Origin: Psychrobacter urativorans
GTDB lineage: Bacteria > Pseudomonadota > Gammaproteobacteria > Pseudomonadales > Moraxellaceae
Direction of reading: 5' to 3'
Length of the DNA stretch: 64,000 bases
NCBI RefSeq assembly: GCF_904846695.1
Contig: NZ_CAJHBR010000002.1
Location: 124,001-188,000 of the forward strand
Shown here: positions 56,700 to 64,000 of the stretch, piece after piece
How positions within the stretch are numbered: position 1 is the stretch's first letter
How the letters are laid out: each line of letters starts with the position of its first letter
Notes under the pieces: generated by a model
The model's input: only the letters and a program-made list of their open reading frames with translations
The model's database searches: none
What the model was told of the DNA's origin: nothing
Made by a program: the position numbers and the translations under genes

Positions 56700-57977
56700 T
56701 TAAGACAAACTTGCTTTATATTCCTGATAATCAAACTCACGCTGCACATCAATAGTGCCATCAAGACGACGTATCACAATAGCTGGCATATTGACCCCAT
56801 TAAACCAGTTCTTTTTGACCATAGTATAACCAGCAGCATTAGCAAAGGCTAACTGATCGCCTATCTGCAAAACAGCTGGCAGCTGATACTCACCAAAAAT
56901 ATCTCCTGCTAAACAAGAGCGACCATAAATGATAGTGTTGTCAGCTGCTGCTTGCCCCGTTGTCTGAGCGTTATCAGTAGGATCAATATCGAGAGCTGCG
57001 ATATTAATTGGCTGATTATTAATAGCCGCTATTGGTGCTGACTCACGGTAAATCAGCAAATCGAGCATATGCGCTTCAATAGAGGAGTCTACTATCGCTA
57101 AGTTTTTTTGGTTATACATAGTATCTAATACCGTAGTGACCAAAGTTCCAGCGCCATGAATACTGGCTTCACCCGGCTCTAAATAGACTTGTAAGCCGTA
57201 TTTTTCACTAAAGCCTTTTAGACGTTGAGCCAATTGCTCAAGGGGATAATCAGGAGCGATAAAGTGAATTCCGCCTCCTAAACTTACCCATTCTAACTGT
57301 TGAAAAACATCACCGAACTTAGCTTCGATATCAGCCAAACTATCACTAAAAGCCTGATAACTGTCATTTTCACAGTTATTATGAATCATCACTCCAGTGA
57401 TATCTTTCAGTACCGCGACGATACTGTCTTTATCATGCTCCCCAAGGCGACTAAACGGACGAGCTGGGTCAGCGATAATAAACGAGGAATTACTGGTCTT
57501 AGGGTTTAAGCGCAGCCCTACCGGTATTTTTTTAGCAGCCGCTTGCTCTTTAAAAGCAGTTAATTGCGAGATAGAATTAAATATAATCTTATCAGCATAT
57601 TGTAGAACTTCAGGGATTTCATCGGCACTATAAGCCACGCTATAAGCATGCATCTCTTTTTTATCAGCACTTTTAAGGGTTGCAATACCCTCAAGGGTTT
57701 CAGTGCTATTAACATTATTGTGTTGAGAGTTATGGCCAAAAGTCTCATAGCCCAAGCGCAATTCGTTCAATGAAGATGACGTTGTACCGTGTAAATAAGG
57801 TTGCATGACTTCAAACACCCCCCAAGTGGCAAAGCATTTTAGTGCCAATAGTGCCTTAGCACCCGACAACTCACATAGTCGAGCAATAATTTGCATATTG
57901 GCAACAATGGCCGCTTCGTCGAGTAAATAATAAGGGGTTGGCACGGATATGGATTGATGAGCAAGTGGAGTAGTCAT
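56700..57977 (-). CDS. nspC: Carboxynorspermidine decarboxylase
   Basis: NspC is a PLP-dependent alanine-racemase-fold decarboxylase that yields norspermidine or spermidine. The 425-residue protein has the PLP lysine in ALLALKCFATW near residue 47, GLRLNPKTS near 155, VSLGGGIHF near 230, YLEPGEA near 265 and the catalytic Cys in GRSCLAGDIFGEY near 346. It is longer than the usual 370-400 because of two polar inserts (about 88-105 and 310-335). It precedes the dehydrogenase in transcription order, 248 bp apart by the chosen start. Confidence 0.92.
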   Translation of the reverse strand: MTTPLAHQSISVPTPYYLLDEAAIVANMQIIARLCELSGAKALLALKCFATWGVFEVMQPYLHGTTSSSLNELRLGYETFGHNSQHNNVNSTETLEGIATLKSADKKEMHAYSVAYSADEIPEVLQYADKIIFNSISQLTAFKEQAAAKKIPVGLRLNPKTSNSSFIIADPARPFSRLGEHDKDSIVAVLKDITGVMIHNNCENDSYQAFSDSLADIEAKFGDVFQQLEWVSLGGGIHFIAPDYPLEQLAQRLKGFSEKYGLQVYLEPGEASIHGAGTLVTTVLDTMYNQKNLAIVDSSIEAHMLDLLIYRESAPIAAINNQPINIAALDIDPTDNAQTTGQAAADNTIIYGRSCLAGDIFGEYQLPAVLQIGDQLAFANAAGYTMVKKNWFNGVNMPAIVIRRLDGTIDVQREFDYQEYKASLS

Positions 57978-58063
57978 GTTTATTCACCTAATAGCATACG
58001 ATAATAGTAGTTAGTGATATTTTTCGCTATAGTAGACTAAACCTATACTAAATAGAATAGCTT

Positions 58064-58714
58064 ATGTCACTATCAACCGATTATTCGCGCTCTTCAAATC
58101 CACCTGATTTTACCCAGCTTAATTTGCCTCAGCTCGATGTTAATGCTCGTGAAGTATTAGAATTTTGGTTCGATGAGGATAATAAACAGTACTGGTTTAT
58201 ACAGGACAGCAGCTTTGACAAGCTGATTGCTGATAAATTTGGCAAGCTCTGGCAACAGGCAAAACAAGGTGAATGTGCTCCTTGGCGCTATGTCGAAGAA
58301 CACCGGTATTTGAACAACTCCAATGCTGAACTGGCTGGACGTTTGGCTGAGATTATTGTCTTAGATCAATTCTCACGTAACTTGTGCCGCAATCAGGCAG
58401 CGGCTTTTGCGCAAGACGCTATGGCTTTAGTGTTAGCCCAAGAAGCTATTCGCCAATTTCATTTTAATAAGCTCCCTTGGCAATGGCGACAGTTTATGAT
58501 CATGCCTTTTATGCATTCTGAATCCTTAGTTATTCATCAACGCTATCTCCCCTTGTTTGAGGAGCTCAATAATGCCAACACTTTGAGTTTTGAGCATCGG
58601 CATCGAGATATTATCCAACGATTTGGACGCTATCCGCATCGTAATGAAGCTTTGAATAGATCATCTACTGTCGAAGAAAGAAAGTTTTTACAACAACCTA
58701 ATTCGTCGTTTTAA
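58064..58714 (+). CDS. DUF924-family protein
   Basis: The 216-residue protein has the DUF924 pattern: VLEFWFDEDNKQYWF near residues 30-44, LAEIIVLDQFSRNLCR near 100-115, FMIMPFMHSES near 145 and a final RFGRYPHRNEALNR. It is all-helical and resembles a TPR-like fold. Function is unknown. It is divergent from nspC and stands alone on the plus strand. Confidence 0.9.
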   Translation: MSLSTDYSRSSNPPDFTQLNLPQLDVNAREVLEFWFDEDNKQYWFIQDSSFDKLIADKFGKLWQQAKQGECAPWRYVEEHRYLNNSNAELAGRLAEIIVLDQFSRNLCRNQAAAFAQDAMALVLAQEAIRQFHFNKLPWQWRQFMIMPFMHSESLVIHQRYLPLFEELNNANTLSFEHRHRDIIQRFGRYPHRNEALNRSSTVEERKFLQQPNSSF

Positions 58715-58875
58715 CTTTATCTCAATGCTAATGTGAGCCATCAGCACTAACGCCAGCATTGATTTAATGGTTAACGTCAATGCGGCTATTAATATCGTTT
58801 GCCAGTTTGCAAATGTATTAATAAAAAATAGAGCAAGCAAAGCAGCAGGGTTTACTTATCAAGGTTCAATAGGCC

Positions 58876-60129
58876 CTAATAACTTACCTCGCCAGTACTA
58901 AAGGTAAAGTCTTTAGTTATTAAGGTCTTATTATCGACTAATACATCAAAGCTCACTTGATAGTTACTATTACCATACAGGCCACAGTTGCCGCCTTTAT
59001 TACTACCCTGCTCACAGCTTTTTAGATTATCAGTAAGCGGTAAAATAAACGCTTCGTTGGCTGCTAGCTGATAATTAGTGCCTTTATACGGGTCTTGATA
59101 AAAATCAAGCAAAGCAACTTCTACCTTTGTTTTGCGCTGCACATCATAGAACTTAACGTTACTAACTTTGATCGTCTGGGCTGATGGCATGTTGATATAG
59201 ATAGGTTGTCCTATAGGATCTGTTCGCAAATCACGACCCGTGCCTTTAACTGGACTTGGTGATTCATTATATAGTGCGGTCACTGTAGCGCTGACATCTT
59301 GACAAGGATAAGTAAAGATACCTTTAACGCTATTATTTTTGGCTGCTGGCGTCGCTGCGGCATGGGTAACCAGCACATAGCCTTGATACTTACTTGCCTC
59401 CCTATTAAATGGCTTATAAGCACTGATACCTGTACCGATCAAATTTGAATTCGGTAGCATCAATGCGCGTAAATGATAAGGCGCAGCAAGCAAGGACTTA
59501 GTCATTGCCGTTGCGGCAATATCCGGTGCCACTAAGTTACCTAATGAGTTAAAGTATAAAGTCGTAGCAATGTTTTCGGCCACGCCATTACTGGTATTGG
59601 CATAATTTGCCTTAGCCAAGCGCTTAGTAAAACTATCAGCGCTAAAAAACGGGTTGCTGTTACCTGTGACATCAGCAATATCACTGATCTTGTTTTCCAC
59701 ATGCGGATTAAAACTGGTTGGGGTACTATTAGCAAACACATAATTAATGTAATTGGCATGTTGGATAGCGACTTTTGCAAGTTCTAGATCAGCAGATACC
59801 TCACTGAGACCACAGCTAGACCGGGCAAGGCTAATTTCATTATCTACCTTTACAGCTGCTAGTGCATTATCATCAGCTCTAGCGTCAGCGTTATTTACTT
59901 CCTCATCCTCTGTTCCCTGTTCATTGCTAGCCTTAGACTTAGAAACGATTGGATTTGAGGCGGTTGTAGCAGAGTTTGCTGATTCTGATTCTGTCTCTAG
60001 CTCTATGGATGTAGGGGCATTATTGACTGTTGCGGTATTATCTGCATCGCCTCCATCACCACAAGCACTTAGAACCATAATTGAAAAAATGATAGGGACT
60101 GAGCTTTTTACAGAGGTATTGAGGGTCAT
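58876..60129 (-). CDS. CAP-domain-like lipoprotein
   Basis: The 417-residue protein has a lipoprotein signal (IIFSIMVLSAC, lipobox LSAC near residue 23), an acidic Ser/Thr/Asn/Glu linker to about 95, then a region from about 103 with DLELAKVAIQHANYINY, SFTKRLAKANYANTSNGVAENIA and LLAAPYHLRALMLPN. These resemble the helical core of CAP (SCP/PR1) domains; I infer this from pattern only. The C-terminal third is beta-like with two Cys (KSCEQGSNKGGNCGLYG). Function unknown; surface location likely. Confidence 0.7.
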   Translation of the reverse strand: MTLNTSVKSSVPIIFSIMVLSACGDGGDADNTATVNNAPTSIELETESESANSATTASNPIVSKSKASNEQGTEDEEVNNADARADDNALAAVKVDNEISLARSSCGLSEVSADLELAKVAIQHANYINYVFANSTPTSFNPHVENKISDIADVTGNSNPFFSADSFTKRLAKANYANTSNGVAENIATTLYFNSLGNLVAPDIAATAMTKSLLAAPYHLRALMLPNSNLIGTGISAYKPFNREASKYQGYVLVTHAAATPAAKNNSVKGIFTYPCQDVSATVTALYNESPSPVKGTGRDLRTDPIGQPIYINMPSAQTIKVSNVKFYDVQRKTKVEVALLDFYQDPYKGTNYQLAANEAFILPLTDNLKSCEQGSNKGGNCGLYGNSNYQVSFDVLVDNKTLITKDFTFSTGEVSY

Positions 60130-60353
60130 TTTCTATCCTATAAAGTAATAAATTAGCTGACTAAAGTTCAGCAATAATTATGCCAACTTATTAGCGCTAA
60201 TTTATTAACGGCAACTAGTTATTACTATAAAAAATTCTAGCTACCAATAAATAGAATATAAGACTTGCAAGTAGTGCTTATTGAGGCGGGATCACTATAT
60301 AAGATAATTCAAAATAACTTATAATTCATCATTTATAATGAATAACGCTTAGG

Positions 60354-61184
60354 CTATTTTTCCAAAAGTGCCCGTTTCACTGGTGCGAAACTACGTCTAT
60401 GCTCAGGTAACACCCCATAATCTACAATAGCTTGCATATGCGCTGCAGTAGGATAGCCTTTGTGCTTGCCGATGCTATAGTCAGGATATTGAGCATCCAA
60501 TTGATACATTCTATGATCACGGCTAACTTTTGCTAAAATACTAGCGGCAGCAATACTAGTATGACGAGCATCACCTTTGACCCATGCTTGACAGTCAATA
60601 GTCGCCTGTTCAATACCTACCTTGGCGAGTGTTGGGTAGTCCAATTCTGGGCAGCGGTTACCATCGTATAGTATTTGGGTCGGCATATGACTACAAAGGC
60701 AAGCAGAATCGATGGTTAGCTGCTGATATATCGCTATTAGTAGCTGCTCAGTACATAGACGCATGCCAAGCATCGTTGCCTGTAGGATATTGAGCTGATC
60801 AATCACCGCTGCTGGGATATCAGCAATAACATAGCCTAATGCATACTGTTGGACTAAAGGATAGAGGATATCGCGCTTCTTTTCACTAAGCTGCTTGGAG
60901 TCAGTTAGGATAGCTAAAGGGGTCGTCAATAAGGGTTGATCCTCAATCAAACCTGACCATTTAATTGGCAAAATGGCAGCCGCTACGTTGACACTACCCA
61001 GCAACGGCCCCCGACCCGCCTCATCGACTCCTATCTGTAACGGTACTGATGATAGATCTTGCAAGGAATGGCTGTGCCGCTCAGCTAATAATTCAGCAAC
61101 TTTTAACTCGCCTGTCAGCTCAATAGGGGCCGCTAAATTAATGTACTGACCTTTTATATCAATAGATCTAATAGTAATTTTCAT
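60354..61184 (-). CDS. rnhB: Ribonuclease HII
   Basis: RNase HII cleaves RNA at RNA-DNA junctions and removes single ribonucleotides. The 276-residue protein has [18 protein letters not shown] with the catalytic Asp and Glu near 53, [19 protein letters not shown] near 171 and [16 protein letters not shown] near 211. It has a 48-residue N-terminal extension before the catalytic core, longer than E. coli RnhB. It lies 80 bp downstream of lpxB on the same strand, a common arrangement. Confidence 0.95.
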   Translation of the reverse strand: MKITIRSIDIKGQYINLAAPIELTGELKVAELLAERHSHSLQDLSSVPLQIGVDEAGRGPLLGSVNVAAAILPIKWSGLIEDQPLLTTPLAILTDSKQLSEKKRDILYPLVQQYALGYVIADIPAAVIDQLNILQATMLGMRLCTEQLLIAIYQQLTIDSACLCSHMPTQILYDGNRCPELDYPTLAKVGIEQATIDCQAWVKGDARHTSIAAASILAKVSRDHRMYQLDAQYPDYSIGKHKGYPTAAHMQAIVDYGVLPEHRRSFAPVKRALLEK

Positions 61185-61264
61185 AGGTTTTATATACTTA
61201 TTTAGACAGCAGTATTAATAGCGTTTACGCTGGTTTGTGACTTTGGCTATTTATTATTGGCTGT

Positions 61265-62575
61265 TCATTGTTGGCTATCATTCTTTATGTACCATTGCTC
61301 AATCACACTACTAGCCGGGTCATGATTGCTTTGTTGTTGCAGAGTTTTCTTAGTGTCAATTAGCGCATTTAGCTGCTCCTGATAGGCGCGCGGCTGTAGC
61401 AACTGCATCACTGTCCGGCAAATATTGTCACCACTAGCCTGCTCTTGGATGAGCTCTGGCACTATGGCATGATCGGCTAAGATATTAGGCAATGCCACAT
61501 AAGATACTTTTACAAGACGTTTAACGATGCGATAAGTCAGCTGATTGAGCTGATAAACCACTACCATAGGACGCTCAAGTAACATCGCTTCAAGGGTAGC
61601 AGTACCTGAGGCTAGTATGATGATATCTGAAGCCGCCATTGCTTGTTGGCTAAAGCCAGGTTGACTTTCATCATAGACCACTACAATAGCTGCCCGTAGC
61701 TGCTCAGAGCACTTATCTATCACTTCCTGTACGATATATTGATGGTTTTGATCAACGGTTGGAATGATAAAACACAGATCTGGGTCCAGCACTACTAATT
61801 TTTGCATACCATCAAGCATCAATGGCAAAATGGCCGTAATTTCCCCACGCCGTGAACCTGGCATTACACAAACTAGCTGACTAACCGCAGCAAAGCGCTC
61901 GATAAAAAACTGTTGCAGCCCATTATTATGCCAGACTAGTTCACTACGTAATTGAGTGATAGGAGTATTTTCTAGACGATGCTCGATAGTGCGTAACAAG
62001 GGATGTCCAACACAGATAGCTGGATGATTATGCCGCTCATATACCGGCAGCTCAAATGGGAATAAGCATAGCACTAAGTCAGTCGCGGCTTTGATGCCAT
62101 GAATACGGGACTCACGCCAAGCCCAAATCGAAGGGCTGACATACTGAACGCAGAACACCCCTTTTGGCTTAAGTTTTTTGGCGACCCGTAAATTGAAGTC
62201 AGGGGCATCGATCCCAATAAACCAATCAATGTTGGCATTTTTAAAGGCAGTAAGTAACTCACGCCGTGCCTTGAATAGATCAGACAATTGGGCTAATACT
62301 TCCACTAAGCCCATCACCGCTAGACGTGATAACGGAAAGATACTTTGCAGACCTTGTGCTTGCATCTTAGTGCCACCGACGCCAACCCAGACAATATCAT
62401 CGCGCAGATTATTCATCTGCTGCATAAAGTCAGCCCCTAAGCTATCGCCAGATACTTCACCGGCTACTATCCCTATCACCAATGGCCTAGCTGCCGTTAC
62501 CGGAACGGCTAGATGTTGATCAGTTGCTTGGTGAATCAACTCAGTGTCTTTAGCATACGAGATAGAATCAGTCAT
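61265..62575 (-). CDS. lpxB: Lipid-A-disaccharide synthase
   Basis: LpxB joins UDP-2,3-diacylglucosamine and lipid X into the lipid A disaccharide at the inner membrane. The 436-residue protein has VAGEVSGDSLGADFM near residue 36-50, GVGGTKMQAQGL near 71, WFIGIDAPDFNLRVA near 112, CVMPGSRRGEI near 233 and ASGTATLEAMLLERPMVVVYQ near 320. It leads a two-gene group with rnhB; lpxD, fabZ and lpxA are not next to it. Confidence 0.96.
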   Translation of the reverse strand: MTDSISYAKDTELIHQATDQHLAVPVTAARPLVIGIVAGEVSGDSLGADFMQQMNNLRDDIVWVGVGGTKMQAQGLQSIFPLSRLAVMGLVEVLAQLSDLFKARRELLTAFKNANIDWFIGIDAPDFNLRVAKKLKPKGVFCVQYVSPSIWAWRESRIHGIKAATDLVLCLFPFELPVYERHNHPAICVGHPLLRTIEHRLENTPITQLRSELVWHNNGLQQFFIERFAAVSQLVCVMPGSRRGEITAILPLMLDGMQKLVVLDPDLCFIIPTVDQNHQYIVQEVIDKCSEQLRAAIVVVYDESQPGFSQQAMAASDIIILASGTATLEAMLLERPMVVVYQLNQLTYRIVKRLVKVSYVALPNILADHAIVPELIQEQASGDNICRTVMQLLQPRAYQEQLNALIDTKKTLQQQSNHDPASSVIEQWYIKNDSQQ

Positions 62576-62649
62576 AAAAAACTCTTAATAGTAATGATTT
62601 ACTATGAATGGTATAACCATAAATAGAGAAGTATAACAAAATTTTGGTT

Positions 62650-62678
62650 TTGACATTCCAGTTATGAGTCAATAAAGT
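62650..62678 (+). promoter_or_regulatory. Probable promoter of the DAHP synthase gene
   Basis: TTGACA (62650-62655) and TAAAGT (62673-62678) are 17 nt apart, giving a perfect -35 and a four-of-six -10. It lies about 80 bp before the ATG in the divergent lpxB/aroG spacer. A second TATAAT directly precedes the ATG and is too close to be used normally. Confidence 0.45.
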
Positions 62679-62755
62679 CGCCGACTGCCCTTGTCAACTC
62701 AAGGTTTTCAAAGCATAATGAATATCCCTATAAATTAGTTAAACGACATATAATC

Positions 62756-63838
62756 ATGACAACACCAGCTACTCATAACGCAGATATTGATGACGTGAAT
62801 ATTGAAAAGTTCATCCCCCTGATCACTCCCGCTGAGCTAAAAACTGAGCTTCCTCTTTCAAATGAAGCTTATAAAACAGTGCTGAAAGGTCGCCATACCA
62901 TTCAAGATATCTTAGATGGTAAAGACAAACGCTTGTTTGTGGTTATTGGCCCTTGCTCTATCCATGATATCAAAGCCGCTCACGAATATGCTGATCGCTT
63001 AGCTATATTGGCCAAAGAGATTGAAGACAGTATCTTTGTAGTGATGCGCGTTTATTTTGAAAAGCCACGTACTACTGTGGGCTGGAAAGGCATGATTAAC
63101 GATCCTGATATGAATGATAGCTTCGATATCGAAAAGGGTCTGCGTCTCGCTCGTAAATTGCTATTGGAGTTAAATGAAAAAGGGCTGCCTTGTGCTACTG
63201 AAGCCCTCGATCCTAATACTCCCCAATACATGCAAGACTTGATCAGCTGGTCGGCGATTGGTGCTCGCACTACTGAGAGCCAAACCCACCGCGAGATGAG
63301 CTCAGGCTTATCCTGTCCAGTAGGTTTCAAAAATGGTACTGATGGCGGCATGACTGTAGCGGTTAATGCTATGCAAGCGGTCAAAGAAGGCCATAGCTTC
63401 TTGGGCTTGTCATCAGACGGTAAAGTATCAATTATCAAATCTAAGGGTAACCCATACGCCCACGTGGTATTGCGTGGCGGTAATGGCAAACCTAACTATG
63501 ATGAAACTGCTGTTGCCCAAGTAGAGAACGCTTTAGCTGAAGGCAAAACCAGCGGTAAGATTATGATCGACTCAAGCCATGCCAACTCAGGCAAAGATCC
63601 GTACTTGCAGCCAATGGTTATCAATAATGTCGCTGAACAAATCCAAAATGGCAATCAGTCAATCATTGGTATGATGATTGAGAGTCATCTTAAAGGCGGC
63701 AGTCAAAAACTAACTGCTGATTTGGACGCACTAGAGTATGGTGTCTCAATTACGGATGGTTGTCTCGATTGGGAAAGTACGGTCACTGCGCTACATAACT
63801 TACGTGATATGGTAAAAGACGTTTTGCCTACTCGTTAA
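62756..63838 (+). CDS. 3-deoxy-7-phosphoheptulonate synthase (class I DAHP synthase)
   Basis: It condenses phosphoenolpyruvate and erythrose 4-phosphate to start aromatic amino-acid synthesis. The 360-residue protein has the class I motifs VIGPCSIHD near 61-69, KPRTTVGWKG near 103, GARTTESQTHREMSSGLSCPVGFKNGTDG (in two parts, near 171-199), VVLRGGNGKPNY and DSSHANSGKDP near 272. It resembles E. coli AroF/AroG; the feedback specificity (Phe or Tyr) cannot be read by eye. A strong terminator follows. Confidence 0.95.
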   Translation: MTTPATHNADIDDVNIEKFIPLITPAELKTELPLSNEAYKTVLKGRHTIQDILDGKDKRLFVVIGPCSIHDIKAAHEYADRLAILAKEIEDSIFVVMRVYFEKPRTTVGWKGMINDPDMNDSFDIEKGLRLARKLLLELNEKGLPCATEALDPNTPQYMQDLISWSAIGARTTESQTHREMSSGLSCPVGFKNGTDGGMTVAVNAMQAVKEGHSFLGLSSDGKVSIIKSKGNPYAHVVLRGGNGKPNYDETAVAQVENALAEGKTSGKIMIDSSHANSGKDPYLQPMVINNVAEQIQNGNQSIIGMMIESHLKGGSQKLTADLDALEYGVSITDGCLDWESTVTALHNLRDMVKDVLPTR

Positions 63839-63857
63839 ACTTAACAAGCATTAAACT

Positions 63858-63896
63858 AAAACCCCCTCTAGTATTGATTACTAGAGGGGGTTTTTT
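63858..63896 (+). terminator. Terminator of the DAHP synthase gene
   Basis: A 12-bp GC-rich stem (63861-63872 with 63880-63891) with a 7-nt loop, preceded by A and followed by T. It also can serve the converging gene at the right edge. Confidence 0.93.
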
Positions 63897-63945
63897 AACG
63901 TTTATAATTTTATAGCATAATAAATTTTATAGCCTAATAAATTAT

Positions 63946-64000
63946 TTATCGGCGGCGCCAAGGACGCTGTCCAAGCTCTCCAATACGTGTTTGGAAGTCG
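63946..64000 (-). CDS. C-terminal end of an unknown gene cut by the window
   Basis: On the minus strand a frame enters from the right edge and ends with TAA at 63946-63948. The last 17 residues read DFQTRIGELGQRPWRRR. It is convergent with the DAHP synthase gene and ends 50 bp from its terminator. Too little is visible to name it. Confidence 0.4.
   Translation of the reverse strand, partial: DFQTRIGELGQRPWRRR

Noticed and set aside
62749-62754. TATAAT just before the DAHP synthase start as its -10 box
   Set aside because: It ends 1 nt before the ATG, so a start site would fall inside the gene; TTGACA-17-TAAAGT upstream is better.
1-64000. tRNA, rRNA, CRISPR and insertion sequences
   Set aside because: Scanned by eye for TΨC-like arms, repeat-spacer patterns and transposase motifs; none was convincing. 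A dedicated search could still find a small RNA.

Overview
The window is about 64 kb of chromosome from a Gram-negative gammaproteobacterium, most likely a Psychrobacter or a close Moraxellaceae relative. I infer this from the moderately AT-rich composition, an Hfq with a long Gly-rich tail, the LPS genes lptBAC-kdsCD, lpxB and rnhB, and the overall character of the proteins. No database was searched. Nearly all of it is core genome: I see no rRNA, tRNA, CRISPR array, prophage or insertion sequence.

Layout. 0-10 kb: a membrane protein of the so-called site-specific recombinase (Gcr) family, then pdxA-ksgA-apaH on the minus strand, then dnaB, alr and argF on the plus strand. 10-20 kb: divergent rpiA/ilvA, an Hsp15-like S4 protein, a low-molecular-weight tyrosine phosphatase, murB with an overlapping YdcF-like gene, ccoS with a TauE/SafE protein carrying a Met/His-rich tail, then an RhlB-like helicase and a cold-shock protein. 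20-31 kb: aroQ, an ABC1/UbiB-like kinase, a voltage-gated K+ channel with a zinc ribbon, yebC, ogt, ftsY, two tiny related lipoproteins and a pair of M16 peptidases. 31-43 kb: an M15-type peptidase, rodA, an RlpA-like protein, radA, the LPS export/Kdo block (kdsD, kdsC, lptC, lptA, lptB in transcription order) and hfq. 43-51 kb: queD-tsaE-mutL-miaA, a 40-residue Lys-rich protein, a YnfA protein and a run of small metabolic or unknown genes. 51-64 kb: a BCCT transporter interrupted by an in-frame amber codon, an unknown membrane protein, the carboxynorspermidine dehydrogenase/decarboxylase pair, a DUF924 protein, a CAP-domain lipoprotein, lpxB-rnhB, a DAHP synthase and the cut end of one more gene.

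Themes. Much of the window serves the envelope: LptA/B/C, KdsC/D and LpxB for LPS; MurB, Alr, RodA, RlpA and the M15 protein for peptidoglycan; plus several lipoproteins. A second theme is RNA and cold physiology (RhlB-like helicase, Csp with a promoter predicting a ~130 nt leader, Hfq, KsgA, MiaA, TsaE). Several ancestral clusters persist in reduced form: pdxA-ksgA-apaH without apaG, tsaE-mutL-miaA without amiB, and hfq about 0.8 kb from miaA. Strong rho-independent hairpins separate most convergent pairs.

I found no convincing new multi-gene system. The points most worth following are the amber-interrupted BCCT gene, the two tandem mini-lipoproteins next to the M16 pair, the Lys-rich 40-residue protein, the Met/His tail beside ccoS, the K+ channel-zinc ribbon fusion, the RlpA-like protein with Asp in place of the catalytic Glu, and short degenerate tandem repeats in several spacers.
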